Source of the DNA: Euleptes europaea
Taxonomy: Eukaryota; Chordata; Lepidosauria; Squamata; Sphaerodactylidae
Length of the DNA: 64,000 nucleotides
Assembly: GCF_029931775.1 (NCBI RefSeq)
Contig: NC_079325.1
Location: forward strand, 25,029,461 to 25,093,460
Direction of reading: 5' to 3'
A program made the position numbers and the translations under genes. Each line of letters opens with the position of its first letter. The first letter of the stretch is position 1. The notes under the pieces were generated by a model, which saw only the letters and a list, made by a program, of their open reading frames with translations, did not search any database and had not been told where the DNA came from. This document shows positions 26,201 to 38,200 of this stretch, piece by piece.

Positions 26201-29200
26201 ATATTGTGAGAAGAGGGAGGGGATGCACAAGCCAAAGGCACGATCCTGACTGTCAGACCATGACTTAGCTACTGTGAGCTGAACAAGAGCTTCACATAGA
26301 TTCTACTGCGAATTGATAACAAAATTATTTATATTCCATCGTATGTTGTGAGAGAACCGGTAGTCTAATTTTCCACTGTGTCCATTTCACCAGTAGCTCT
26401 TGCTAACAGTTGTTTGTTTATTCCCAAGGTTTTTATTCTGTTTTTCACCAAGAGCAACATTTGGGGTAACCTACAAATTCCACCAAAAACACATGAGGTT
26501 GCAGTGAATTTGAAGCAAAACATTATGTTTTCTTGTGAAATGCAAAATTCATCCTGATTTGAGGGTGGGGGGTGACATTTGAAGGTTTAGCTGGAAAAAA
26601 AAGTTTTCAAAGTATAGGATTTGGTAAACTGATACTTAACTCTATTGCATGCCCAGATTAGAATTTAAAAAGCTTGGAGTGGAAAACTATGAGCTATTCT
26701 CTAAAATAGTTCTGGAACTTGTATTTGTTTGTGAAAAAAGTTTACTCTCTGTCTTTCTGTTTACCCACTCCCCAATCCTCCAGGGATGATGATGTTCTGT
26801 TTGTATGTGAAGGGGAACCATTTATTGGTAAGTATACAGTTTTGCCCAGTTGCTTTTTGCCTTTAGAAATGAGCAGTCAGAAGTTTGAAATGCTCTAAAA
26901 ATGTTCGTGCGCATTCCATGCCTGTAGATCCCCAGACAGATGTAAACCCTTCTGAAGCATTAACTGGATCTCATTCAGACTGGCTAACACTTAATGTTGG
27001 AGGACGCTGCTTCACAACGACTCGGTAGGAACCTACTGCCTTGTCCATACGTGTTTACCCTTTTGTTGAATTCAAGCCACTAATTTTACAAAACTCCCTG
27101 TGTGCTGGTATTGTCGCACTCTTATTTGTTAAATGCTTGGGCTCATGTTCTCTTAAAGCAGGGATGGGGAACCTCAGGCCTGGGGGCCATATGCGGCCCC
27201 CGAGAACATTTGCGGAGGCGCGGCATAGGGCAGCCCTCCCTGAGGGTGTTCCTGGGGCCACGGCTTGCAGGGGTGCTGCGGCGCCCTTTGGACCTCCTAT
27301 CCCCGACTGACAGCTGTTGGTCGGCGAGAGGAGGGGGTGGGACTCTTCCCCCAAGGTTTCCCCCTATAGCTGCAGCGTGCAGGAACGCCGGGGCACACTG
27401 TAAGCCCCTCTTGCTGCCTGTCGACACTTGAGCAGCAAGTGTCGTGGTACAGGCGAGGAGCGAGGGCTGTAAGCGTAGTCTGGGGAACAGTCCAAGGTCA
27501 TTCACAGTGAAGGCAGAGTCCGAGATATCAATACAGGCAAGGGAAGTCCAAAGCGTTAGTCAGAGCCAGTCCAAGAACCAGGAATCCAAAGGATAGCAGA
27601 GAAACAAGGCAGGTACTCAAGGAGGTTGGTGACAAGTTGCTTGCACAACAGCCAAGCCTAACTGATGGCTTAAATCCCTTCCCCTGCTGCTGTAGCAGCC
27701 AGCTGATGCTGATGAGGCTGAGTTCACAGGTGGTGCTTCAGCCCTGCTCTTCCTCATCACTGCTACTGGGGAGGTTCCTCTGTAAAGCCTTCAGCCTAGC
27801 ACTTTGCCGTCTCTGCTGCATTGCCAGACGGACCTGTTTTCTTCTCTGCTCCAGTGGCCCTGGCGAGGCCTCTGGAGACACTGCATGTTGCAAGATGTCA
27901 GGTCCAACTGGAGTCCTTGAGCTGGCTGGCTGCAGACATGGTGAGTCATCTCCTTGGCTGATCCTCCACTCCGGCAGGCTGTAGGCCCTGTGGTTGTTCC
28001 TGTGGGACTTCTGCCTGAGGATGTCCCTCTTCGTCAGAGGAAGTCTCTGCAGGCTGACTCATGACAGCAAAGGGGGGGGGGGAAGAGGCCTGCGGCTCCC
28101 GGCAGCAGAGCATGTGCGCAGGAGCCATTCGGGCTTCAGGGGGCCTTTTGTGGACTCTGGGGTGGGGAGGGCATGGACCCTGGGGCCAGGTCGCGTGGGG
28201 CCGGCGGGTGTGTGTGTGCGTGGGGGGGGGAAGGCTTTTCTCTCTCCCTCTCTTTCTGTCTCTTTCTTTGTCTGTCTCCCTCCGTCTTTTCTTTCTCCCC
28301 CTCTTTCCATTTCTTTCTCCCTCTCTCCCTTTTCCTCTTTCTCTGTTTTCCTTCCTTCCTCCCTTGTCAATCGACCGCGGCCTGTGCCTCCCTGGCGCCT
28401 TGTTTGCTCGGGCCCACTGCTGGCTGCCCTCCCGCCTGAGAGGGAGGGAGGACCGGGGAGCCCTTCAGGCCTTCTCTGCATGGCCTCCCCTGGTGGTGGC
28501 CGGAGACCTGGCAACCCTAGCCTCTCTCCCCCCACCCCGGAGATCTACACCTGGTATGGCCCCCGAATGATGTTATAAATGTGCAAATGGCCCTTGGCAG
28601 GAAAAAGGTTCCCCACCCCTGTCTTAAAGGGATGGCCGTATTTTCACACCAGCACAGCAGGATATAATAGATGTCCCTTTATTCTTAATATGTTGATCTG
28701 GCAACCCAGAATGCTTCATGAACCAGAAGTTCCAGGAACTCTTCCACATACAAACCTTTTCCATTCGTTCCAGTGGCAGTAATGACTGTATACATTAGGT
28801 ACCAAACAATGTTTCTTCAGCATCTGAGACTGCATACTTGCAGCCAAACTAGGTGGTACACAGAGTTCAGTCCCGCTTTTGTCAATGTGTGTGAGTGTTC
28901 GTATGTAACAAAAAACCGCCTCTGCAGGTTGCCTGGATGAGTGGAGAAAGGGTGCTTAAGTGAGAGTGGGAGGCTGCTTAATCTGTCCCCTCTGGTCACT
29001 TTTTTTCATACAGTTGCCTGGAGGGAAGGAGTTCATCCCTGCCTGCCCTTCCCCCAGACCAACAGCCTTCAGACGCTGCTTTTGATTTTTATTTAAAGCT
29101 GAAAATAGTGGAAAGTAAAATGAAACTCTGAGCAATGTCTGCTTGGCTAAGCGACATTCCATATTGGGCTTACAAGAAAAAATGTTTCCAACATATCTGT

Positions 29201-32200
29201 ATCCATTAAACTTACGAGCTTTAGCCAAGCGTGATGGAAATGCACGTCTCACATAGGCTACCGCAAATCCAGAAGCAATTAAAATGTTTGGTCAGTTGAT
29301 CAGACCCAAGAGATGTGGTTGGTCAGGTAGTTGTATTTTTTAAAGCATTAAATTCATTAGCATAGTAAAAAAGATACTTAATGAGTTTAATATTAATGCT
29401 AGTTATACAAACAAATTAGATCGCACTTATGGTGGAAGTGATAAAGTTAACTTTTTATATAAAGGTGTTTCCATAGATGTGACCAAATCAAAAAAAGGAA
29501 AAAAGGTGACAGCTTTATTGTCCTTTGAAGCCCCTCATTTAGCTATACAAGCTTCATCAGGGGGATCAGAGTTCCTTTGTGCTGACTCATTCCACAGCAA
29601 TTGAGTGCTATTATAGTACTCAATTGCTGTGGAAAGAGTCAGCACAAAGGAATTCTGATTCCCCCTTGAAGCTTGTACAGTGAAATGCATATAGGGGCTT
29701 TACGGGACAATAAATCTGTCACTTGGCATCTTTTTTTTTCATTTTTTTTTTTTTTTTTTTTTTGCTTTGCTGGCGCTTGGCAAGGTATAGCCCTATTTTT
29801 CTTTTATCCATAGATGTGAACGTTTTGACCATAGGTGTGATAGGTTTGCGTAGATGCGAACCAGGTCTGACCAGTTCTTCTCTTTGACTTTTTCCTGAAT
29901 TCTCAGGTCATCCTACATTCTTAAATAAAACATTTAAAAAGAAAGAAACCAAAGTATGTCAACTTCTAAAGGCAGTTATGCTCAGTAGGCTGCAGGCCAT
30001 TTCTTCTGGTTGAATATGCTTCCATGATAGCAGGTCACCAGCAGGATAAATATTTATTTATTCATCAATAGGCAGTCAGTTGACTATATTTGGCTGGCCA
30101 GGTGACAGACCTTGTTTATTTATTTACTTCATTTGTACCCCACCTTCCTCCCCAGTGGGGACCCAAAGCAGCTTGCATCGCTCTCTGGTCCTCCATTTTA
30201 TCCTTGCAACAACCCAGTGAGGTAGGTTAGGTTGAGTGTGTGTGCCTGGCCCAAGGTCACCCAGCAAGCTTGAATGGCAGTTGGGAATCTGAACAAGGGT
30301 CTCCCAGTTTCACATCTGACATTCTAACCACCACACCATGCTAGCTGCCATAGCAACATAGAGTTGGAAGGGAGCTCCAGGGTTATCTAGTCCAGCCCTC
30401 TGCACAATGCAGGAAATTCACAACTACCTCCCCCCCACACCCCCAGTGACCCCATCTCCATGCCCAGAAGATGTCCCTGCCCCCCGCCCCAGAAAACCCT
30501 CCAGGATCCTTGGCCAATCTGGCCTGGCGGAAAATTGCTTCCTGACCTCAAAGGCTGTCAATCAATCCCTAATCAACACAGACTGAAGAACAGCATTAGA
30601 GCAGACACGAGCAGAGTTCCAGTGAAGTTTTCAATGCAATGAACACATGTCAGTATCAAGATTCCAAGCAGTCATGCCTTCCTTCTGCAGCACAAGCATA
30701 CAATTCCAGGCATTCCCCCACCATACCTCTCATGCCACCTCTTTGAAATGTTTTTGGGTTTTGTTTTTTTTAAATAATTGGCCTGCTTGCAATGTAAATT
30801 CTAAATAAACGCATAATGCTCATAGAAGCAAACCAGTAATGTTGTGCCCAACCCAAGCAGTCATCAAAAGAGAACGGTCTTTCACTTGCTCATTAATGCT
30901 CATGCTCTTCTTCCCTAGGAGCACTTTAGTGAGCAAAGAACCTGATAGTATGCTGGCTCGCATGTTTAAAGACAAAGGTCAGTGTGGATTTCGACGCTTC
31001 TGTCCTTTTTTATGCGCTTATGATGGAATCTTCTCTCAGAAGCTAGGAAAGGCATCTGTGGTATATATGGTATCATTGGTTCCCCATTCCCACAAGCAGG
31101 TCCTCCACAGTTGTAGCACATGGGAGAGGTGCTATTAGCAAATTCTGGTGGGAGCATCTGTGCTTCCAGTTTTGAAGAACAAGATTCTGTCCCTCATAGT
31201 TGCAGAATAATGTTGCTGCTGCTTCTCTAGAATCTCTTAGACCAGGTTATTTTTTCTTTTCAGCCTGCCCATTCTCCAAGGAGCTTGGAATGGTGTACAC
31301 CATGTGTCCCTGCCTCCGGTTTTATCCTGATAACCCTGCAAGCCTAGTCTGCTTCCTGGCCTCTCGCCCTTGAGCATATACTGATTTATTTTCTTCTGGA
31401 TATAACACTACATTTCTAAGTTTAAACAACAAATGGTATGGGTGGGTTTGGGGGGTTGATTCTAACTGTAATAGACTTCTTGGTAAGATTGCAAGATTCG
31501 GTATGGAGTAGAACTCAAGTGTCTTTAATGTTGCTTAGCAAGGAAGGAGCTAGTTTAGCTGTCTTTTGTTCCCTTTGTAAAACTGCGTAAGAATCCTGCC
31601 CAGGATTAAATTTGCCAAATCTGAATTCTGCTGGCTATTGCTGATTCTAAGGTGTAAACATTTTGTCTCATTGGTCTTTGGACCATCTCTGTAAGGAATG
31701 GGGACATTTCCATTTTACTGAAAGGAAACTGAGATAGTTGTTCTGAGCCATGAGGCTAAACCAGAATTTGAACCCAAGTCTCCTTGATGGAAGGCCAGTG
31801 TTGCATCAACTATTTCCTTGATTTTCTGCTAAACAGACGGAATGTTCCTAAATAGTCTTACAGTTCACTTTTCCAGTGGCTTGCTTTTACTTTGTGATAT
31901 TTTGCATCACATAGTGCTATATGTCTTGAGTTCAGTACCTTAATGGGCAGTTTAAACAGACTTCAATTGGAAGAGGGAGCTGGTCTCAAATAACTTGGCT
32001 TTTAGCAACAGAAGTCTGATTTATGAAAGAAAATTGTTAATGGATTGAATTTTTCTGTGACATTTCTCCTGGAAACAGATGCCTGGGGGAATAAAAGAGA
32101 TCACAGAGGGGCCTTCCTAATTGACCGTAGCCCTGAATACTTCGAGCCAATTTTGAACTATTTGCGTCATGGACAGCTCATTGTGAATGATGGCATCAAT

Positions 32201-35200
32201 TTGCTGGGTATGTATTATTGGGGGGGGGGCTTTTAAAAACTGTTTTATGCTGCAGCCAAGCTCATGTACCCATTGTGAGCTCAACAAAGCTAATGCATGT
32301 TGCCTGTGTACGACTAAAGACGCTTTCATACATGCTGAATAATGCATCTTCAATGCACTTTCAGTGCACTTTAATGATAATTTGCATGTGGATTTTACTG
32401 TTTCACACAATAAAACCCAGCTGCAAAGTGCATTGAAAGTGCATTATTCAGCATGTGTGAAAGCGCTCTAAGTGTTTCAGGGATTCTAAATGCTCATTTG
32501 CTTGGCAGTGTTTGTGACTGAATAAGTGAGAAAAATGTATCTGAATCCGACACCAGTGAATCCTATGTTGAAACTTTCATTGAATTAAAATAACGCTAGT
32601 TGTAAGAAGGGGTGGGGGCAAGCCATGGGACCCTTTGATCTCAGCCAGGGCAAAGGAGGTCCCCTGCATTCACAACTTTGGACTCCTGGGTCTAGGGTTG
32701 CCAGCTCTGAGTTAGGAAATACCTGGAGATTTTGGGGGTGGAGCCTGAGGAGGGCAAGGTTTGGGGAGGGACTTCAATGTGTAATGGTATAATGCCATAG
32801 AGTCCATCTTCCAAAGCGGCCATTTTCTCCAGGTGAATTTACCACTGTCACCTGGAGATCAGTTGTAATCCCAGTAGATCTCCAGCTACCACTTGGAGGT
32901 TAGTACAAGATCATGCACAGAAACCAATATTCACAAGGAGTATAACAAAATGCAAAAATGTATTACATGCTAGAAAGCAAAATTTAAATCAGCTATGTAC
33001 AAACAATAAGATACAATAAATGTAACATATCCAATAGAGAAGTCTCTGACTTGCACCTGTAAAACGAGGATTTGAGAATGTGTCAAATATGGGACTTTCA
33101 TAATTACATTTGTTGTATCTTATTGTTTGTCCATAGCTAAGCATTGATACACACGGAAGTGTTACTTTGGATACACTTGGAGGTTGGCAACGCTACCTGG
33201 ACCTGTGTAGTTCCCTCACTGGCTAAAGAGAGCCACCAAACTCCCACCTCATCTTTAGCCTCCTAGAGTTTCCCAGCTTTCCCGGCCTCCTTTGCCTGGC
33301 TCATGTGTAGGTTTTCACTCCTGAATAGCTTATCTACAAGGAAGCTTCCTTCCTGCTTTACAGCTGTGCCGCCCTTCTCCACTCGGGTGTCTTTCCAGTC
33401 CTCTTCTTATCCCTGAGGGATCCGACAAAATGGCGCCGGTGGGGGGGGGGCTTGTTTTGGATACCCATGCCAATATTTTACCTCAGATGCATTCATGGCT
33501 GTCCAGTTTAATGGGCAGGAATGATTTCTTAGTAGGGCCCTTATTAGGGCAGAGAGTGTAATGCTAATTGAGGAGACTCGCATCCTGTACTATAATTTTT
33601 ATTCAATTCTTCACATCCCTTGTGGGAAAGAATGCCATTTTGCATTGGAAAAAGACCAATCCAAAAACTAAGGGATTGGTGGGGCCTTTCAGCTGTGAAT
33701 TAAATCTCCTTTCCTCCATCCTCAATTAGGTTCAATATAAACCATGTGAGACCATTTTTTTAAATTGGAGTGTGCAGGTCATATGGGAACGCTAAAACAA
33801 AAACTGGGGACCATTTACTCACCTTCCCAAGTAAAGGTTACGTAGACAGGTATAAAGTGGAAACACGTGGAACTTCTGTAGTTAATGGAACTGCTCAAGA
33901 TCTTAAATACTATCGTCACCAACAAACGGGGATTATTGTGGCTAGTACAAACCTGGTTTATTGCCAGAATTGTGTGGTTTTTTGTTTGCTTCCCCTTTCC
34001 TCTCCCCTGAGGACAGAGCATGACTGGAGACTTCCTGCTTTGGGAAGCCTTCAGTCTGAACTTCAGTTTGCTATAATGCCCAAATGTGCTTTCTGAACTT
34101 GCTCTTTCTCCAAGGAGCTCAGGGTGGCATTCATGGTTCTCCCCTGCTCTGTTCTTACCCGCACAACAACTCTGACAGGTAGGCTAGGCTGACAGCGAGT
34201 GACTGACCTATCAGTCACTCATGCCTTGGTGGGAGGTTACTAGGAAATAAGCTCCATCTTGTTGAAGCAGCGCATCATAACAAAGTTGGATTCAGATCAA
34301 AGGCTTCCAAAAGCAAAAAATCTTCAATTGCACTTTGCACAGGAGAGGAGGGAGAATCTAGAAAGAATGCCTGCATTCAGCTATCCCACTTCTCATATGC
34401 ATGCAAATTCCACTTGTTCCCAACCTCTCATGTACCTCGTTCCTCCACCTTTCCTTCTAGCACAGAGTATAGTGAAGGAATCCCAGCTCAAAAGTAACTC
34501 CAGCTCCTCACAGTGTACAAATACAAGTGTCCAGATTTACCAGAATTGGTTTTCCTTCCCATGGATCAAGATTCTCTGCCAGAGTTTCATCGAGGCTTGG
34601 GGAGGGGGGAACTAACCCTGTTTAACTAGTGTACCTTTATTCATATATCACTGGTAACCAGAGTTAGTTCCTAACCCCAGTTCTCCACAGGAGGAATGAA
34701 ACACATGAGGCCAGCAACAAGCCAGGTTCATCCACACATGGGTTAAGTTATGTCTGAATGTATTCATGATTTTTCCAACACATACACGCAGACAAAACCC
34801 ATGGTTAATATTTATCAGGGTTTACTACTAAGCGTGTTTTAATTAGCTTCAAATCCTATCTTTGAATTCTGGGTAATGGAAAACCCTGGTTAGTGTTAAC
34901 CTTGGTTTAAGCTTAAACCACCAGGGTGAGTAAGATCACAGAGTACTTCAGCCTGCTTCTGCTGTTCTGTAGTGTCCTGCCCCTTTGGCAAGATACAGAA
35001 CATACATGAGAAAGCTTCTCCTTTTCATTGTTCTTACTAAGTGGGAACCTCTTAGTTTCTCTGCTCTTTTGCCAGGAGTCCTGGAGGAAGCCCGATTCTT
35101 TGGGATTGACTCGCTAATTGAACATCTAGAAGTGGCTATTAAGGTAATTAATGCTTTCGTATAAGTTTTATTTCCTCACATGATAAAAAAGAATACTTAT

Positions 35201-38200
35201 GCTATTGTTTTTATGCTATTGTGTGTGTGTTTTTGCAGAGTCTGTAAAAATTCTTCCTTTCTTCTACAGAATTCACAGCCAGCAGAAGATCATTCTCCAA
35301 TCTCCCGGAAGGAATTTGTCAGATTCCTGCTTGCGACCTCGACCAAATCTGAGCTTCGCTGTCAAGTATTAAAATAAAACGGCCTTTAGAACCACCTTTC
35401 ACATTGCACCTAACAAGATGTTGTTTGGCCCTTTAGATTGTACCAGATCAGACTGAAGTGCCATAGGGTGAGGGCTTCATATTTGAATGCTCCACACAAG
35501 AAAAAGCTTCCTGTGTGTTCCTGGCACATACGGGAAAGGGCTATGCTAAACATTCCCAGATTTACTAGTTGGCTGCATGTGGAGTCTTTTTTTTTTTCCA
35601 AGTGGAGGAGCATTCAAAAATTACCCCCCAATCCCTCCAGTCTGAGGTGATCCGGTTCAGAATTCTACTACCTTATCCCTCTGTCAAACCTGTAGACTTT
35701 CTCTTAAGCGAGTCCTGCAAGACCGGGACTGTATTTCTGACTGCACCTGGTGGATCACATTTGCAGTGCTATGTGTGTGAAACTCTCCACAAATAGAAAT
35801 GTAGCACTACAAGGAAGAAGCTGGGTTAGACCATCTTTTCGACTAGCAAAGTTTTAAGTCTGGTAGGGAAACAGTTGATTCAGTTCTGGTGAGTGATCAT
35901 GGTGACTTCTTTGCAATGCATGTGCAGTGGCTCAGCTACCCCACTCCCAATCCATTGTTGACAGGCTTCATCTGCAGTTTGTGGGGTGCCGATTCCTTCC
36001 CTATCAGGGTGGTTATGTAAGGATTACCATGCCCTATTTACATGGAACACTTGAGAGTTTTCAAACTGCTGTGCTGATACTATGTTGATTATTTTCCCTT
36101 CCCCCCCCCCTTTTTTTTTTAGGGCTTAAATTTCAGCGGAGCAGATCTTTCTCGTTTAGATCTCAGATACATAAACTTCAAGATGGCCAACCTGAGCCGG
36201 TGCAACCTAGCACACGCTAACCTGTGCTGTGCTAATCTTGAACGAGCAGACTTGTCTGGATCTGTTCTAGATGTGAGTTATTTTGAGCGATCCTTAGCAC
36301 TCACTGATGCTTGTATCTTGACTCTGTTGCTTTGGTCTTCATGGAGCGGGGGCGCTGCATGATGCAGTGCTTTTCACACAGAAACTGTTGTGTCAGTCAA
36401 AACATCCTTTCTCCCTGACTTGCTAGTTGTCTGAGCACAGGGAATTTGTAGCTGAGGCTCACATGATCAAATGGTGCTTTGTACAGTCCACACATAACTA
36501 TACCATCTCAGTTAACAAAACTTTTGTGTTTGTATCACTTCTGAGATACACACATACACACAACATGGATATTTAAAGAAGATGGGTATGTGACTTCACT
36601 GTTGATTGAAATGGAGCTTTTCAAAGAAATAATTTCCTAGATAAACTGGGGAGAAGGTGAGGGTTAGTTTTGTGTTGTGATGATGACAACCAGGGTTACC
36701 CCATATTTATTTATACACTACATTGCTTTTGTCGTAGTTTTAATAAAATTATGTTGAATTGTGAAGAGTTTAAGATTAGGTTTTATGGCAGCAATAATTG
36801 AAAATATGGCAATTAAACATAAAGCCCCAAAGGCTGAAAAATAAGTGTGGGTACTAAATGCTGGTGTTGGCTCTGAAAACCAATGAACATGCGTCAAGTA
36901 GATGCCTAGACTAACCAGGAAATTCCTGGTGGGCCTCCTGCTTTTGCCTCAAGATAGACAAATGGCATAATCAGAAGTAGGTGTTTGGTAGCCCTTGCAA
37001 AAGAGCCACCAGTGAGTGGTATGTCCATGTTTAACTATTTCCCATGTACCCCTGTTGGCTCACCGTTAACTAGAGTCAGGAAGATCTGGAGCGATCACCG
37101 AGCACTCACTTCTGGGCCCAGATGATTCACTGCATCCCTTCAAAATCTGATTCTGATTTCCTCTGTTTCCGGCAGTGTGCCAACCTCCAAGGAGTTAAGA
37201 TGCTTTGTTCTAATGCAGAGGGAGCATCGTTGAAAGGATGCAATTTTGAAGACCCCTCTGGCCTTAAAGCTAACCTAGAAGGTAAGGACCAGATTCCATT
37301 TCTTTGTAGATTAGCTCACCATAGCGAGAGGAAAGTTCAGAAACATCTCGGAAGAATGGTTACCTAAAGCCAAAGTAAGGGGTCCTTAACAGTTCACCAT
37401 TATGCAAGGACATCTGGAAAGTATGAATGCTAAAGACTGGCCTTTTCATAAGCATGTAGGTTCAGTAAAGTTAAGCAATATTGATGGCTCATTTAGCCAT
37501 GATTACGCATCACTCCTGGCTCATCTGAGCATCTTCTGAATTATGCACTAATGCTAATAAATTTGTCTAGTCAGGGGTTTCACCTGTATTTATGCATCTG
37601 TAGGAAAACGGTGTCCAGGTTTGAGTACTGGAGTATGTCTGGGAAATTTTGGGTTCAAATTCTCACTCAGCTGTAAAACTCAGTGAATGAGCTTGGGCCA
37701 TTTATATTGTTCCAGCCTAATTTTTAAAACGGTGATGATTAAACAGGGGAAGGGAGGACTGCTATGAGCCCATTGGTGGAAAGGCAGCTTTAAAATGTAT
37801 TTGTCGTTTATAGTCCGCCGAGGTATTGGCCTAGGATGCAAAAGGTGAGGAGCTGTTTGGGTGGGGTGTGTGATAAATCTACAAGTACATAGTGCTGTCT
37901 TTCCAAAGAGCTCCAGTTTTGTTTCTGCCTTTGAAGCAGAGACATATTTTTTTAAAGAATCTGTTTTCCTTGGACCCCATGACTTGAGGCAGACAAAAAA
38001 CAAACAAAATCAGCACCAAAACTTGGGTGTTCAATTCTGTGCCTGCTGTAGGTGCTAACTTGAAAGGCGTTGATATGGAAGGCAGCCAGATGACTGGGAT
38101 TAACTTGCGCGTTGCAACTTTGAAAAACGCGAAGTTGAAAAACTGCAACCTCAGAGGAGCAACTCTGGCTGGGACAGACTTAGAGGTGAGTCGCAAATCC

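Noticed and set aside
28059-28578. Several overlapping open frames of 90-190 codons on both strands
   Set aside because: They come from a pyrimidine-rich, GC-rich part of the hAT element; composition is low complexity and no motif or splice site supports a protein.
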